Part shown: positions 44,413-55,837 of the stretch, piece after piece
Layout: every line of letters starts with the position of its first letter
Numbering within the stretch: position 1 is the stretch's first letter
Assembly: GCA_012064385.1 (NCBI GenBank)
Contig: QRDG01000420.1
Coordinates: 473,287 to 537,286, forward strand
Origin: Puccinellia tenuiflora
Lineage: Eukaryota > Streptophyta > Magnoliopsida > Poales > Poaceae
Length of the DNA: 64,000 bases
Direction of reading: 5' to 3'
Made by a program: the position numbers and the translations under genes
The notes under the pieces: model-generated
What the model was told of the DNA's origin: nothing
Databases searched by the model: none
Seen by the model: only the letters and a program-made list of their open reading frames with translations

Positions 44413-45843
44413 TCAGTGACTAAGAAGTGGCATTAATTTCTCCCAGTTCAATATCAAGTTCTGCTCTGAGCATCTATGCAGGACTGCTGCCAGGTTCTTT
44501 AAGCAGGTGACAAAATCTTTTCCATAGACAGTGAAATCATCCATGAAAACTTCCATAATTTTCTCAATGTAGTCAGAGAATATTGACGTCATGCACCTCT
44601 GGAAGGTTCCTGGGGCATTACACAAACCAAATGGCAATCTTTTGTATGCAAATGTTCCATATGGACATGTGAATGTAGTTTTTTCTTGATCTGCTGGATG
44701 GATGGGAATCTGAAGAAATCCAGAGTATCCATCAAGGTAACAATAAAATTCTTGCCCTGCTAACCTCTCCAACATCTGGTCCATGAATGGCAAAGGGAAA
44801 TGATCCTTCCTAGTTGCCTTGTTTAATTTCCTGAAATCATTGACCATTCTCCATCCAGTAACAGGTCTTGTGGTCATCAATTTTCCTTCTTCATTTTCAA
44901 CCACTGTATAGCCTCCTTTCTTGGGCACTATGTGGATAGGACTCACCCACTCGCTGTCAGAGATGGGGTATATCATGCCTGCTTGTAGGAGTTTCAGAAC
45001 TTCCTTTTTTACTACTTCTTGCAGGGCAGGGTTTAATCTCCTTTGGCCTTCTCTGGAGGGGGTGCTATCCTCTTCAAGATATATTCTGTGAGAGCAGACC
45101 TTCTCATCGATTCCCTTAATGTCATCAATGGAATATCCAATGACATTCTTGTAAAGTCTGAGAACTGACAATAGGCTGTGCTCCTGTTCATCATCAAGTG
45201 CAGAGCTGATTATCACAGGGTGAATTTTTTCTTCCTCTAGAAACAGATACTTCAGGTGAGCAGGCAACTCCTTCAACTCAACAATAGATTTATGAGACGG
45301 CTGAAGAGGTTCTCTCCAAGGTTCGGCTTCCTCGAGATTTCCCTCGCGAGGCATTTCTCCTCGCGAAGCTTGAAGAGGCTCTCGCGAGGCATTTTCTGCA
45401 CTTCCAGAATTTTCATTACAAAGAGTGATTCCAAACAACTCTTGAAGATTAGGACTATCAGCTGTCACAAAGACTTGCACTTCAGGCTCTTGGGGTCGCA
45501 TTTGCTGCTGAGATTCAATTACACTCTTGTCGACGACATCCATAGCATGGCATTGTTCAAACATGTTAGGCAGGTGGGAGGCATGCTTCATGTTAAACTC
45601 TGCTTGTTCAGAACCAAATTGCAACTTCAGGGTTCCACCTTTCACATCAATTATGGCTCCTGCTGTTGCTAAGAAACGTCTGCCAAGAATCGTTGACTCT
45701 GAGTTGTCTTCCATTTCCAATACAACAAAATCCACTGGGTAAGCAGAATTTCCAACTTGGACTGGCACATCTTCAAGAATTCCTGTTGGTTTTCTCAGTG
45801 TTCTGTCAGCAAGCTGCAGTGTCATGGAGGTGGTCTTCGGCAA
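44413..45843 (-). pseudogene. Athila-type protease C-term and reverse transcriptase
   Basis: About 476 residues in one frame. It begins with the protease flap region (STILGRRFLATAGAIIDV), then a linker with TCGCGA-derived peptides (ASREPLQASRGEMPREG), then RT: NPALQEVVKKEVLKLLQAG, WVSPIHIVPKKGG, FPLPFMDQMLERLAG, YCYLDGYSGFLQIPIHP, RLPFGLCNAPGTFQRCM and the catalytic FMDDFTVYG. It ends by a frameshift near 44420, after LNWEK. Confidence 0.88.
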
Positions 45844-46299
45844 GCCTAGCTACAGCATCTGACTGGCAGCCTGGGGTAACACACTGACTGAGGAGCCTAA
45901 ATCACAGAGAGCTGTGAAGGTTCTTTTTCCAACCACACAGGGGATACTGAAACTCCCTGGGTCTCCTAACTTCTTGGGCAAGTTGTTTTGGATAACTGCA
46001 CTGCATTCTTCTGTCAAAGCAACTATCTCAGGATCTTCTATACTTCTTTTCTTGGTTATTAGGTCCTTGAAGAATTTAGCATATAGAGGGATGTGCAACA
46101 CTGCATCAAGGATGGGGATTGTAATTTGCACTTCCTTCATTGTCTCTAGGAACTTGGCATACTGCTTTTCTTCCTTAGTTTTTTCCAATCTTGAAGGGAA
46201 TGGGATCTTCTGAACTAAAGGCTTCTCAACCCTTGGTACTGCAGCTGGTTCTATTGGTATTACAGGCTCTTGAGGAGGATCCCTCGAGAGGCTTTCCTC
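45844..46299 (-). pseudogene. Athila-type protease region
   Basis: Continues the gag frame. The aspartic protease site reads TALCDLGSSVSVLP, with DLG in place of the usual DSG or DTG. It ends at a TAG (45850-45852) followed in frame by LGLPKTTSMTLQLADRT, the rest of the protease domain. Thus two in-frame stops lie between Gag and RT. Confidence 0.8.
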
Positions 46300-47883
46300 T
46301 CAAGGCAAATTTTCCTCGCGGGGCAAATTTTCCTCGCGGGGCATTTTCTCCTCGCGAGGCCTCCTTGGTGGGGCTACATAGGTGACAGTTGGAGGTGTCT
46401 TCAGAATGGGTTCAGTGTTCAATCCGCTTCTAGTGGTGACAGCCTCTACTACTTCGGTAGTTGTAATTGCACCACATTGCTTAGGGTTCTTCTCTACCTG
46501 AGCAGGTAGTTTGTTCTCTGTCTGATTTCCCTGGGTATTGGAAATTCCAGCTGTAAGCTGCTGCATTGTCTTGTAAAATAATTCAGACTGCATCTTCATT
46601 GTTTCTTGCATTCCACTGAACATTTCTTTTTGCAAACGCATCATTTCACTAATTTCAGACTGGCTACTGCTTGAAGAGGCATTTTGCTGGGTTGCTTGGT
46701 GAGGATGCTGCTGTGGCTGCTGCATATGGCCTTGAGGTCTGAAATTCTGCTGAGATGTTGAGGCATAGTTCTGTGGAGCTGCATTCTTGTAGGACAGGTT
46801 TGGATGATGTCTCCAGGAGGGGTTGTAGCTCTGAGAAAAGGGACCTTGATTCTGAGTGTAATTCACTTCTGCCACTTGAGATTCACTGGCACTGAAATAG
46901 GGACACTCCTGAGGCGAATGACCTTCAATTCCACAAATCTGGCAGGGTGCTGAAACTGAACTTACTGGCACAAGGGCTTTTCCATTCTTTTCCAACATAA
47001 GCTGAGATATTTGGCTGGTCAGGCTATCAAGCTTTGCTTCAAGGGCTTCTGGGCTTCCATGTTGCATAACTATTGGCTGAGGAGGCTGCATTGCTCTTTC
47101 ATTTGTCCAGGAGAAATTGTGTGAAGCCATGCTCTCAATCAATTCAAAAGCTTCATCCAGGGTCTTGTTCATTATACCTCGTCCAGCAGCAGAATCTACA
47201 AAGGATCTGGTCTGATCTATTAGACCCTTGTAGAATGTCTGCAGAATTAGCCACTGCTCTTGGCCATGGTTAGGACACATTCTAATCAGGCCTTGGTACC
47301 TCTGCCAGGCATCATATAAACTCTCTCCTTGGTATTGCACAAATCTGGTAATTTTGTCTCTGCAATCGGCTGCTTTGGTGGGGGGAAAGTATTTCTCAAA
47401 GAAAGCTTGCACCAGATGTTCCCAAGTGTCCCTAGCATGAGTAGGAAAGGCATGGAACCATAACTTAGTACTTCCTGATAGGGAAAAAGGGAATAGCTGC
47501 ATCCTAATGGCTTCAGGAAGCACACCATTGTGCTTGAGGGTGTTACAGTACTCCAAGAAATTTCTGATATGTTCATGAGGACTCTCCAAGGCAGAACCTT
47601 TGAAGGGATTGTGCTGAACCATACTGATTAGTGCTGGCTTGATCTCCCAGTTGTTTGCCTGGATGGTAGGCATTACAACATCTGTAGTTGCCAACTGATC
47701 CTTGGGAATCCATAAATCTCTCAACTTTTGGTCACCCATGCTAATAACTAACTTTCTCTCCTCTGGGTCTTCTACGGAGGACACTGATGCTACTCTTCTT
47801 CTTGCAAGAAAAGTTCTTTCCGGCTCTGGATCAAATGGGGCTAAAGGTGAACCTTCAGATGTCTGCATATACGAGCTCTCCAA
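46300..47883 (-). pseudogene. Gag of Athila-type element
   Basis: A 527-residue frame. The capsid-like part spans about residues 75-260 (NPFKGSALESPHEHIRNFLE, LSGSTKLWFHAFPTHARDTW, FFEKYFPPTKAADCRDKI). A CCHC knuckle CQICGIEGHSPQECP is at about residues 315-330. A Gln-rich stretch (SYNPSW...QQHPHQATQQN) follows. The C-terminal end is MPREENLPREENLP, encoded by TCGCGA motif copies, and is cut by TGA at 46300-46302. The protease region follows in the same frame, so this TGA probably arose from a CGA by CpG decay within a motif copy (CCTTGAGAGG). Confidence 0.88.
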
Positions 47884-48089
47884 CCTGCATGAAGGAGATC
47901 ATGTTTCCACTACACACAAGCACAAATAAGAACTTTATCAAGGGTTAGTGAACTAAATCCCCTAATAACCGTTCTAGAAACAAGATGAAGAGTCTAAGAG
48001 TAGCAAAGCAAATAGATTTATCACGGACGTGAACTACGAGGAAAGAAACACAACCAAGGCTACTGTACTCTGAAAAGCAATCAATATTT

Positions 48090-48109
48090 GATCCCCGGCA
48101 ACGGCGCCA
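48090..48109 (-). other. Primer binding site (tRNA-Asp)
   Basis: The plus strand reads GATCCCCGGCAACGGCGCCA, identical to the 3' end of plant tRNA-Asp with CCA, so the minus strand pairs with that tRNA. It is four bases from the LTR. Confidence 0.85.
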
Positions 48110-48113
48110 GTTT

Positions 48114-49387
48114 TGATCGGTTGTGGTTTAGGGGGGTTTTTGTCGTTCTCTCCATAGGGATCAAAATCTTATTGGTGCTTTTCTTTTCCAGAAGCTTGGC
48201 ACAACGAAAAGGTGGGTTGGTGCTTTACGGATCTAGGCTAGTTCTTGCGGATCAAGCAACAGTAAATAAAAACGGTGACAGCAAAGGGGAGGCTAAGGAA
48301 GATCTCGCGGACAGCAAAGGGGAGGCTAAGGAAGATCTCGCGGACAGCAAAGGGGAGGCTAAGGAAGAGTGGATCGTCAAACATAACAAAACTCAAAACT
48401 TCAGCAAGGTGGAGGCTAAGGAAGAATCAACAAACACATAACATGAACAGCAGCAAAGGGGGGCTAAGGAAGAGTTCACAAGCAACAAAGTCACAGCACG
48501 ATTACAAGGTTCACACAAACAGAGCGGTTCAGAGAGTTACAGAGAGTTTTCACCGAAGGGGTTGGAGAGGATCGAATCAGTTCGTCGCGGCGGCAGCAGA
48601 GGAAGCAGAGGCGGGAGGCTAAGGAAGATACAGACGAAGTAGAAGCAAGGAAGTAGACAGGGACAGATACGGATCAAGGGCTTCTTCTTTCCTCTCTTTC
48701 CTCGCGGATCGTCTTCGCCATGCTTCTCCAAAGTTCTTCCTTGTTCTTCGGTTCTTGGATCTGGTGGATGCAGTGGAGTGGAGTTGTTCGGATGCTGAGC
48801 TATCTTCTTCTTGGACAAGGAAGCTGCTTTATAGGCGCTGCAGAAGTGGCGAGAGGGCCGCGTCTACGGAAGTGGCGAGGGCCGTAGTCGATGGCGTGGT
48901 TGGTGGCGAGGCGGGAACTTCCGCCGTCGCTTTTCAGCTTTTTTGCCCGGGCGCACATGGTCTGCTCCCTCCTTTATCACCTTTTTGACTCTTCTGGTTT
49001 CTTCTCCTCCAAGTTGGTCGATTCCCTCCTTGCTGATTCAAACGCGTGCGCAGCGCAAGGGAGATACGCTCGCTTACTTCTCTTCTGGCTTCGAGAGGCT
49101 CCCTCGCGAGGCATTCATCCTCGCGAAGCAAAACCCTCGCGAGGCCTTTTTCCTCGCGAAGCAAAACCCTCGCGAGGCCTTTTTCCTCGCGAAGCGTCAA
49201 GTCCTCTGGAGGCGTCTTCTAAGCAACAAATTGAGTTGGAGATGAAGAAATATGTGCCTTGGCGCACTGATCTGCAAAAAGTGGATAACTGATGTAAAAA
49301 GCATTTAAAACCTTGACTGAACTTCTCAAATATGAGCAGATTTGGGGTTTTGGATGTCGAAAAGATGTGCATAATTCAGAGTGATCA
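48114..49387 (-). repeat. 5' LTR of Athila-type element
   Basis: Same content as the other LTR. The AAGGGGAGGCTAAGGAAGAT repeat is better kept here, three units at 48284-48375; TATA (minus) at 48827-48834; TCGCGA cluster at 49097-49200. Confidence 0.95.
48827..48834 (-). promoter_or_regulatory. TATA box of Athila-type LTR
   Basis: CTATAAAG on the minus strand in the 5' LTR, conserved at 40481-40488 in the 3' LTR. Confidence 0.55.
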
Positions 49388-49392
49388 GCCAC

Positions 49393-50311
49393 CCAGGGTA
49401 TTGAGATTCGATGTCACTCCGTGTTTAGGTTGCTTCCAGTGCAGTCACTAGTCATATGGGCTCTGTCTTGATTTAGTAAGTTGAGTGGACCTGACCGGAC
49501 GAACAAGCAGATGTAGGAGATGTAGGTGGGTATTGTTCGGACATGTGTATGGGAAAGCTCTTCTGAAAGATCTCGTCTCGACTCTCTCCTCTCCTTTTCA
49601 CTAAATGAGTGATTAGGAAGTTTGGGTTAGTTGAGTCTAGTGGGGAAAGTGTCACAAACTCTCGAGAGTATTTAAAACTAAGATCTTAGCCATGTCCCCG
49701 GTTACAAACAACTTTGAATAACTGAGCAGGGCAGTTGTCAGAAAATCTCTTCATTCCAATTTCAGATTAAAATTTGATGGGTGAACACGGGTATATGAGA
49801 CCTTGGATGCGTTCCATGGGTGTGTACTGTCTCATATTAATAGTTGTTAAGTAGGACAAAATTTGCTTTACGTAATAGCCTTGAACTCCACGAGCCATAT
49901 AAGCATGTAGTATTAGTCTTGCCATTTTATATTCCACAAAAGTATCACTTGCCAGCCTGTCACAAGGTATTGACCCAAATTCCCTGGGCTACAACGTTAA
50001 TGTTGTAGGTTATTACGATGAAGAGTGAATACGTCTACCTTTCGAGCTTGCAACCAACATGAATGGTAGTGGCACATGAAGATGACGAAGCTCTCTGTGC
50101 TACTTATGTTTCCGCTGCCAAACTTTGTATTCAAGCTAGTCTTTGGCCATGCAATTTGTAAAGAATATTTTATTTATGGATCTCGCAATGTAATATTTAT
50201 TTGATATTAATGCATGGTATTACATCTTTTATGTGAATTGCTATCCATACTCGATCCAGGGAATAGCATATTTCACGATGTGTTCTTGCTTTTCTAAGCG
50301 AGGGCGTTACA
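49393..50311 (+). repeat. Older LTR-like non-coding sequence interrupted by the Athila-type element
   Basis: Together with 39600-39767 it forms one sequence once the insertion and one GCCAC are removed. It has no coding signal and ends GAGGGCGTTACA (50311), like the 3' border of many grass gypsy LTRs. The start of that LTR was not found. Confidence 0.4.
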
Positions 50312-50425
50312 TTGACATATTCTCGGAATTTTTATTTGACAAGATACATACATGGACCAAAGGGGACCTAGAGGGGCCACCCATAGGCCAAGGTTGACCC
50401 CCAGCCACGACCTGTGGTGGGGCCG
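50312..50425. other. Short spacer before Tat-type LTR
   Basis: No feature seen; the sequence becomes GC-rich (GGGGCCACCCATAGGCCAAGG) and may belong to another fragment. Confidence 0.3.
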
Positions 50426-51104
50426 TGTTGGGGAGACGAACCCCAGATACCCCAAAGAGGCCAAATTCACCAAAGGATTCAAACCGGCCCGTTCAAGGCA
50501 GACCCGATGATCCGGCTTGAAGGCATCTACGACGATCCGGCTTGGAGCAGCCGGACCAACCCGCCGACCGATCCGTACTGGTGGGCCAGCTTCACACAAC
50601 CGCCATAGGTGAACAGTGCCCCTTGTCGGGCGTTATGCCTACAGCACAATGATGAACCAGCCCAAGCCGGCCTTGTACTGTAGCGATGTCATAGGGGTGA
50701 ACCTGTAACTTCCCTGTAACCCAAAACCCTAGCCTACTGCCTATATAAAGCAGGCCAGGGTCCCCTGAAACGGGAGGCACAACAGAGAGACACACAAGAC
50801 AGGGAGAGCCTCCACCACGTTCCCGATCATAGTCATCTTCCACCTCCAGCCGGCCCAGTAGTTCAAGCCGGCTACACCCCGAAACAGCTCCAGGAGCATT
50901 ACTTGTAGCCCGATTTCATGATCTAAGCAATAAGAATCCAGAAGAGCAGGACGTAGGGGTGTTACCTCACCACGAGGGCCCTGAACCTGGGTACATCACG
51001 TGTGTTTGCGTGCTTGCTACCCAATCCCGCGTGAACGCCATCGTTGCCTTGTCCCACACTTCTTTTCCATCTTTGATGGATATGTCGTTGATGCCACCAT
51101 GACA
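50426..51104 (+). repeat. 5' LTR of Tat-type element
   Basis: Starts TGTTGGGGAGACGAACCCC and ends ACCATGACA, three bases before the primer site. It has TATATAAAG at 50743-50751. The last 110 bases (CTGGGTACATCACGTGTGTT ... GATATGTCGTTGATGCC) match the inverted end of the LTR at 58296-58932, so the two elements are related families. Confidence 0.75.
50743..50751 (+). promoter_or_regulatory. TATA box of Tat-type 5' LTR
   Basis: TATATAAAG, about 317 bases into the LTR. Confidence 0.6.
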
Positions 51105-51105
51105 T

Positions 51106-52840
51106 TTGGCGCCCACCGTGGGGCTCGCGACGAGCGGAGTCACGTTCTGCGCGGGATCCCGGACCGTAGATGATCGGCGAGTCGTCTCCGGCCTCGTGCT
51201 CTCCATCGGCTCCATCGGGTGCGTCCTCGACAACACCAGGAGCTTCGCCGACGTGGGCTTCACCAGCGGAGGCACCGTCGTCACCTTCGGCGATTTCCAC
51301 ATCTACGTCACCGTCGCCGCCAAGGAGTACCCGGAGGAGGTCTACTCGTGCTTGGCTCCTTCGGTCTTCGATGCCAGCATCTGCGACAACGACTCCGCCT
51401 TCGGCTACCTCAGCTCCGGCGACGCGGACTGCGACGATGCCAAGCTCAACGTCTACGCCGAGGTGCACATGGTCGAGCACGTGGCGGCAGGAGGTGGCGT
51501 CGCCACAACTGTTCACGAAGCCGGAGAACCCTCTCGCTTCCAGCGCAACCTCGAAGCTGACTTCGAGTTGCTGAGCACCCCCATCGCGCCAAGTGCGGAT
51601 CCAGCCAAGGCGACGGCTGATCTCGAGAGGATGCGTCAACAGATATACGACAAGGCTCTCCACCTCGCATCGACACAGCGCCGACTCAACGCCACGATGC
51701 GCGAGTACAACACCGTCCACGGCTTCGAGCCGGCAAGGGGCAACACAGAGAAGCTGAATGAAGTTAGGCGCAAAGGAGGGGATCTCGGCGGTGCCCTGAA
51801 CCATGCTGGCCATCCGCACGAGCATTCAGACATCGTCTTGCCCGAGTACAGCTGCCCGGTGCAAAACAAGAAGGCTACGGAGGCGGCAGCAGCAGAACTA
51901 CCCCATCTTCAAGGCGAGGAGCTACGTCAACAAGCACGCCGGGTCCAAGAGCTCATCGCCGCGGCCAACCGGCAGCAACGCGAAACCGAGGCAACGGCGA
52001 GCCGGGAGCAACATGATCTGCCTCCAGGCTACGACGCAGCCGGCAAGTCCAAGCAGGGCGTCGAGGCGTCATCCATGAGCCGCGGCAGGGCGAAGGACAA
52101 GCAACCACGAGCTCATCGCGAAAGGAGCGCGAGTTCACATCCTCGTGATCACGGCCGCGATCCGGCTGGGCGACGTGAAGACGGCGACCGGAACGAGCTG
52201 CAAGCCGGCCGCAGCGCCAAGGAGCGAGTCGGACACAAGGTCACCATCGACCAGCGCCTGGGACCATTGGGGCCCGAGACGGGCAACGACGCGCGCAACC
52301 GCATCGACGTGCTCAAGGCGTCAAGCATCATCGAAGAAGAGGACGTCGCCGCGCATCGCTGCTTCGGACCTCGCATCCGGACCGAGCAGTTCCCGAGGGG
52401 ATTCACCCTCCCAAGGGATACACCCAAGTACAACGGCACCGTGAAGCCGGAGGACTGGCTCGCCGACTACGTCACGGCGGTCAACATTGCAGGCGGCAAC
52501 AAGTGAGTGGCTGTACGCTATGTGCCTCTCATGCTACAGGGATCGGCTCGGACTTGGCTGAACAGCCTTCCGGCTGAAAGCGTCAATAGCTGGCTGGATT
52601 TCGAGGAGGTGTTCAATCGCAACTTCACCGGCACCTACTTGCGCCCCGGCAATGCACAGCTGCTCGCGCTGTGCAAGCAGAAGGAAGGCGAGTCAGACCA
52701 TGCTTACCTCACCCGGTGGACCAGCTTACGCAATTCGTGTGAAGGGATCCTAGAGCTCCAAGCCGTCCAGTACTTCGTCCAAGGCTGCCGGGATCAGACT
52801 CTACTTAATCATAGGCTCCTGAGGAAAAAGTCCAAAGACC
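51106..52840 (+). pseudogene. Gag of Tat-type element
   Basis: The frame is open from the primer site; its first ATG is at 51469 (MVEHVAAGGG), so the upstream 120 residues are either leader or use a non-AUG start. Residues then include a coiled region (DLERMRQQIYDKALHLAS), a basic stretch, and the capsid-type core PRDTPKYNGTVKPEDWLADY. A TGA at 52504-52506 splits NIAGGNK from VAVRYVPLMLQGSARTWLNS in the same frame. The core continues with FNRNFTGTYLRPG and YLTRWTSLRNSCEG to HRLLRKKSK, where a one-base shift near 52835 moves to the frame at 52841. Two disabling mutations. Confidence 0.85.
51107..51124 (+). other. Primer binding site
   Basis: TGGCGCCCACCGTGGGGC directly after the LTR, a sequence common to Tat-type gypsy elements of grasses. 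I do not assign the tRNA. Confidence 0.75.
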
Positions 52841-54364
52841 ATGGCGGAGCTCATGGCAATCGCCGACGAGTACGCCACCGCCGACGCGGGCATGACCAAT
52901 CCAATCCGACTCGACGAAGCCGGGAGTATCATCATGGCAGAGCCGGCTGCACGCCGCAGCCGGACGGAGAACCAGGAGGGAGGAAGATCAACCCAGCGCG
53001 ACTCCGACTCCATCCGGATACCGCCGGGCGCGGAGCCGGCCGGGCTGGCTTCGAGCAAGCCGGAAGCCGTCGAGGTCCTCGTCATCGAAGAAGCTCCGCC
53101 ATGGACCCAACCCTTCCTCGCCTACCTCGCCAACGACGAACTCCCGGCAGACGAGCTCATCGCCAGGCAAATCAAACGCCGAGCAAGTGCTTACACCATC
53201 ATCAACAACGAGTTGTACAAGCGCAGTGTCTCTGGAATATTCCAGCGCTGTGTAAGCCAAGAAGAAGGAATCACGATCCTCAGGGAAATTCATCAAGGCG
53301 AATGTGGCCACCACGCGTCATCAAGAGCAATCGTGGCCAAGCCGTTCAGGCACGGTTTCTACTGCCCGACTGCGCTGGCGGATGCAAACCAGCTGGTTCG
53401 GCTCTACAATGGCTGTCAACGATTCGCAACGCAGAAACACACACCGGCTTCAGCACTGAAGACGATTCCAATCACCTGGCCGTTTGCCGTCTGGGGACTA
53501 GACATGGTCGGCCCGCTGAAGAGGTCCAGTGGCGGCATGACACACCTGCTGGTAGCCGTCGATAAGTTCACAAAAAGGATTGAAGCCAAGCCGATCAAAA
53601 AGTTGGATGGACCAACAACTGTCAAGTTCTTCAAGAGCATCATCTACCGTTTCGGCTACCCCAACAGCATCATCACGGACAACGGATCAAACTTCGTCAA
53701 GGGAGAATTCGCCAAGTTCTGCAGCTGGACCGGCATCCGGCTCGACGTCGCCTCCGTCGCGCATCCGCAATCAAATGGGCAAGTCGAACGGGCAAACGGC
53801 CTCATCCTATCCGGCATCAAGCCTCGGTTGCTCGAACCGCTTGAGCGGGCAGCCGGTGCGTGGGAAGAAGAACTACCTTCCGTCCTCTGGAGCCTAAGGA
53901 CAACTCCGAATCGCTCAACCGGCTTCACTCCCTTCTTCCTCGTCCACGGAGCTGAAGCCGTCATGCCAACCGACATCGAGCACGACGCGCCTCGAATCGT
54001 CCTGTTCACGGAAGCAGAAGCTAAACAAGCCTATGAAGACGGGATGGACCTGCTCGAAGAAGCGCGCCAACTTGCCGAGTCAAGGTCGGCGATATATCAG
54101 CAGCAACTACACAACTACCACAGCCGGCAAGTCAGACCCGTCCGCTTTCGCGAAGGCGACCTCGTACTCCGGTTAATTCAAGACACAAAGAACATGCATA
54201 AGCTATCGTCACCCTGGGAGGGACCATTCATCGTAAGCAAAGCACTCATCAACAATGCCTACTACTTGATCGACGCCCGCGAGCATAAGGACACGATGGA
54301 CAAGGAAGGCGATGAAACGGAAAGGCCATGGAATGCTTCACTCTTGCGTCGATTCTACACTTGA
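52841..54364 (+). pseudogene. Gag C-terminus fused to integrase (RT deleted)
   Basis: 507 residues. Residues 1-35 (MAELMAIADEYATADAG) belong to the Gag C-terminus. From about residue 75 (VLVIEEAPPWTQPFLAYLAN) it is the region just before integrase. Thus protease, RT and RNase H are missing, with the reading frame kept across the junction (about 52970-53070). Integrase: finger GECGHHASS ... YNGCQRFA lacks the first Cys of the usual CxxC; catalytic residues in WGLDMVGPL, ITDNGSNF and NGQVERANG are present; the C-terminal GPY-like module has SSPWEGPFIVSKAL. It ends with RPWNASLLRRFYT. Family members usually encode a complete pol here. Confidence 0.88.
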
Positions 54365-55210
54365 GAAAGAACCATGTATGTATCACCCATGCTATCAATA
54401 AAGAAACGAGAATGATGAGCACATGAGAAGTTTTTTCGCAATTTTTTCGCATTTCTCTTCCGGTTGCTGCGGCAGCCGGCAAGCTTGCCTTCAGTGGCCG
54501 TGTAGCGTGGCTAACCCCTAAACGGCTAACTCTTCGGATCCGGTTAAGGCCGGCAAGAGAACAAGCTGGAGGGGGCCAACCACGTGAAAAACGCTTAAAG
54601 GAAAGTACTGCCGGCTGAAAAATCGTTGTTCTGCAAACTCGGCCAAGCCGGCAGTCGGCAACTTCTTCTCCTATTACGGATGATTAACTACACAACGCTA
54701 AACGGCTAACTCTTCGAATCCGGTTAAGGCCAGCAAGAGAACAAGCTGGAGGCCGACTATATGCGAAAGACGTAAAAAATAGAAATCGTTGCCGGCTGAG
54801 AAAACTCTGGCCCAACAAACCGGATCCTAATGTTATAGTAGTGTGCATGATCCCGCTGGACGGTGAAGTGCACACGAATGGCAGCGGGAAAGGCCACAGG
54901 CGAGTGTAAAATTGAGCTAAGCAAAATAAAACTACTCTCCATAATCGAAAGAGCAAGCTAACCACTTCGTCATTTCATCCCCCGCACAAAAATGCCGCTT
55001 CTCGGCTTCGGAGAACTCAACCCGGGCACAGGACGACGCGTGAAACATCAAGCCGGTCAACAGCACACAAACGCAAGAACAAAAGCAAGCGACATTCAAC
55101 ATCATAAATAAGGGCTTACAGCCGGAAGCAGATTACAGGAGCAAAAGGAGGAAGACCATAGACGGACAACCTCGCCTACAGGCCAAGCCGGTTACAAGAT
55201 AACCTAAAAG
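54365..55210. other. Non-coding region after integrase with 180-bp repeat
   Basis: Two copies of ACGGCTAACTCTTCG and ATCCGGTTAAGGCC with GCAAGAGAACAAGCTGGAGG (about 54521 and 54701, 180 apart). GCCGGC-rich text is typical of this family. No gene. Confidence 0.65.
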
Positions 55211-55765
55211 CTAAGCAGGAGGTGGAGTCATATCGTCATCGCTCTCCTCCCACTCCTTGAGGCACAGGGAGCCGTCGAAGACCTTGACGTAGAGGACCCC
55301 AGTCTGCCGCTTCAGCTGGAAGTGGAGGATGAAGGGAGGCTCCAGGCGGAAGAACTTAGCAAAAGCTTTCCAGCCGGAGAAGAACTCAGCCCGTCGGCGA
55401 ACCTCCCCACCTTCTTGGCTGACGATGACGCGAGCATGTACCTCCCAAGGCCCCTGACGAGCTCCAACCCGATGAAGAAGAAACCTGAAGGGGCCTTCCC
55501 CCTCCAATGCATCGGCGATGGCCCGAGGGAGCCACTGGATGCGCTGGATGGGCTCATACAGCGTCAAGAGGAATTCTGAAATGGGGAACTCGTCCCAATA
55601 GACACCTACAGGAGACTCCGAGCGGGCAGGCGGGGGGCTCCGGTTACCACCAGTCACCGCAACGGCGGTATTTCCATCGCCGTCGCGTCCGAGCTTTGGC
55701 GGACGACCCCGACCGCGCTTGGCCACAACGGGAGAATCCACCCCGATCTCCTTCTTCGGCGCCAT
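55211..55765 (-). CDS. Antisense ORF: AT-hook and B3-like DNA-binding protein
   Basis: 184 residues from the ATG at 55765 (MAPKKEIGVDSP). Residues 15-30 read AKRGRGRPPKLGRDG, an AT-hook (GRGRP core). Residues 115-170 read EFFSGWKAFAKFFRLEPPFILHF, LYVKVFDGSLCLKEW, which follows the C-terminal half of a plant B3 domain (sGWkkFvkdn.L..gd...F, v.ifd). The end is acidic (EESDDD). The frame is also open upstream, through tandem-repeat sequence, but a TATA box 60-70 bases ahead of this ATG supports it as start. It lies opposite to gag and integrase, as accessory ORFs of Tat elements do. Likely nuclear, DNA-binding; role in the element unknown. Confidence 0.7.
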   Translation of the reverse strand: MAPKKEIGVDSPVVAKRGRGRPPKLGRDGDGNTAVAVTGGNRSPPPARSESPVGVYWDEFPISEFLLTLYEPIQRIQWLPRAIADALEGEGPFRFLLHRVGARQGPWEVHARVIVSQEGGEVRRRAEFFSGWKAFAKFFRLEPPFILHFQLKRQTGVLYVKVFDGSLCLKEWEESDDDMTPPPA

Positions 55766-55825
55766 GCCTGGATGAAGAGGAGCGAAGTGAAAGAGAAGAT
55801 GAAGCAAGAAAAGTGCACCCGCACC

Positions 55826-55837
55826 GCTATTTATAAG
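55826..55837 (-). promoter_or_regulatory. TATA box of antisense ORF
   Basis: The minus strand reads CTTATAAATAGC, 61-72 bases upstream of the ATG at 55765, leaving room for a start site about 30 bases downstream and a 30-40-base leader. Confidence 0.6.

Larger units (their letters stand above)
39768..49387 (-). mobile_element. Ty3/gypsy retrotransposon, Athila type, full length
   Basis: LTRs at 39768-41038 (1271 bp) and 48114-49387 (1274 bp) start TGATCGGTTG and end AGTGATCA. The TSD GCCAC is perfect (39763-39767 and 49388-49392). A tRNA-Asp primer site borders the right LTR. Gag, protease, RT, RNase H, integrase follow leftwards, the gypsy order. The Gag sequence (NPFKGSALESPHEHIRNFLE, FPFSLSGSTKLWFHAFP) is of the Athila lineage. 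Pol has several stops and frameshifts, so this copy is dead on its own. Confidence 0.95.

Noticed and set aside
54965..55210. Missing 3' LTR of the Tat-type element
   Set aside because: I looked for TGTTGGGG and for the LTR's terminal GATATGTCGTTGATGCC in plus orientation after 54364; only the inverted relative at 58296-58932 occurs, and it belongs to another element by its purine tract.
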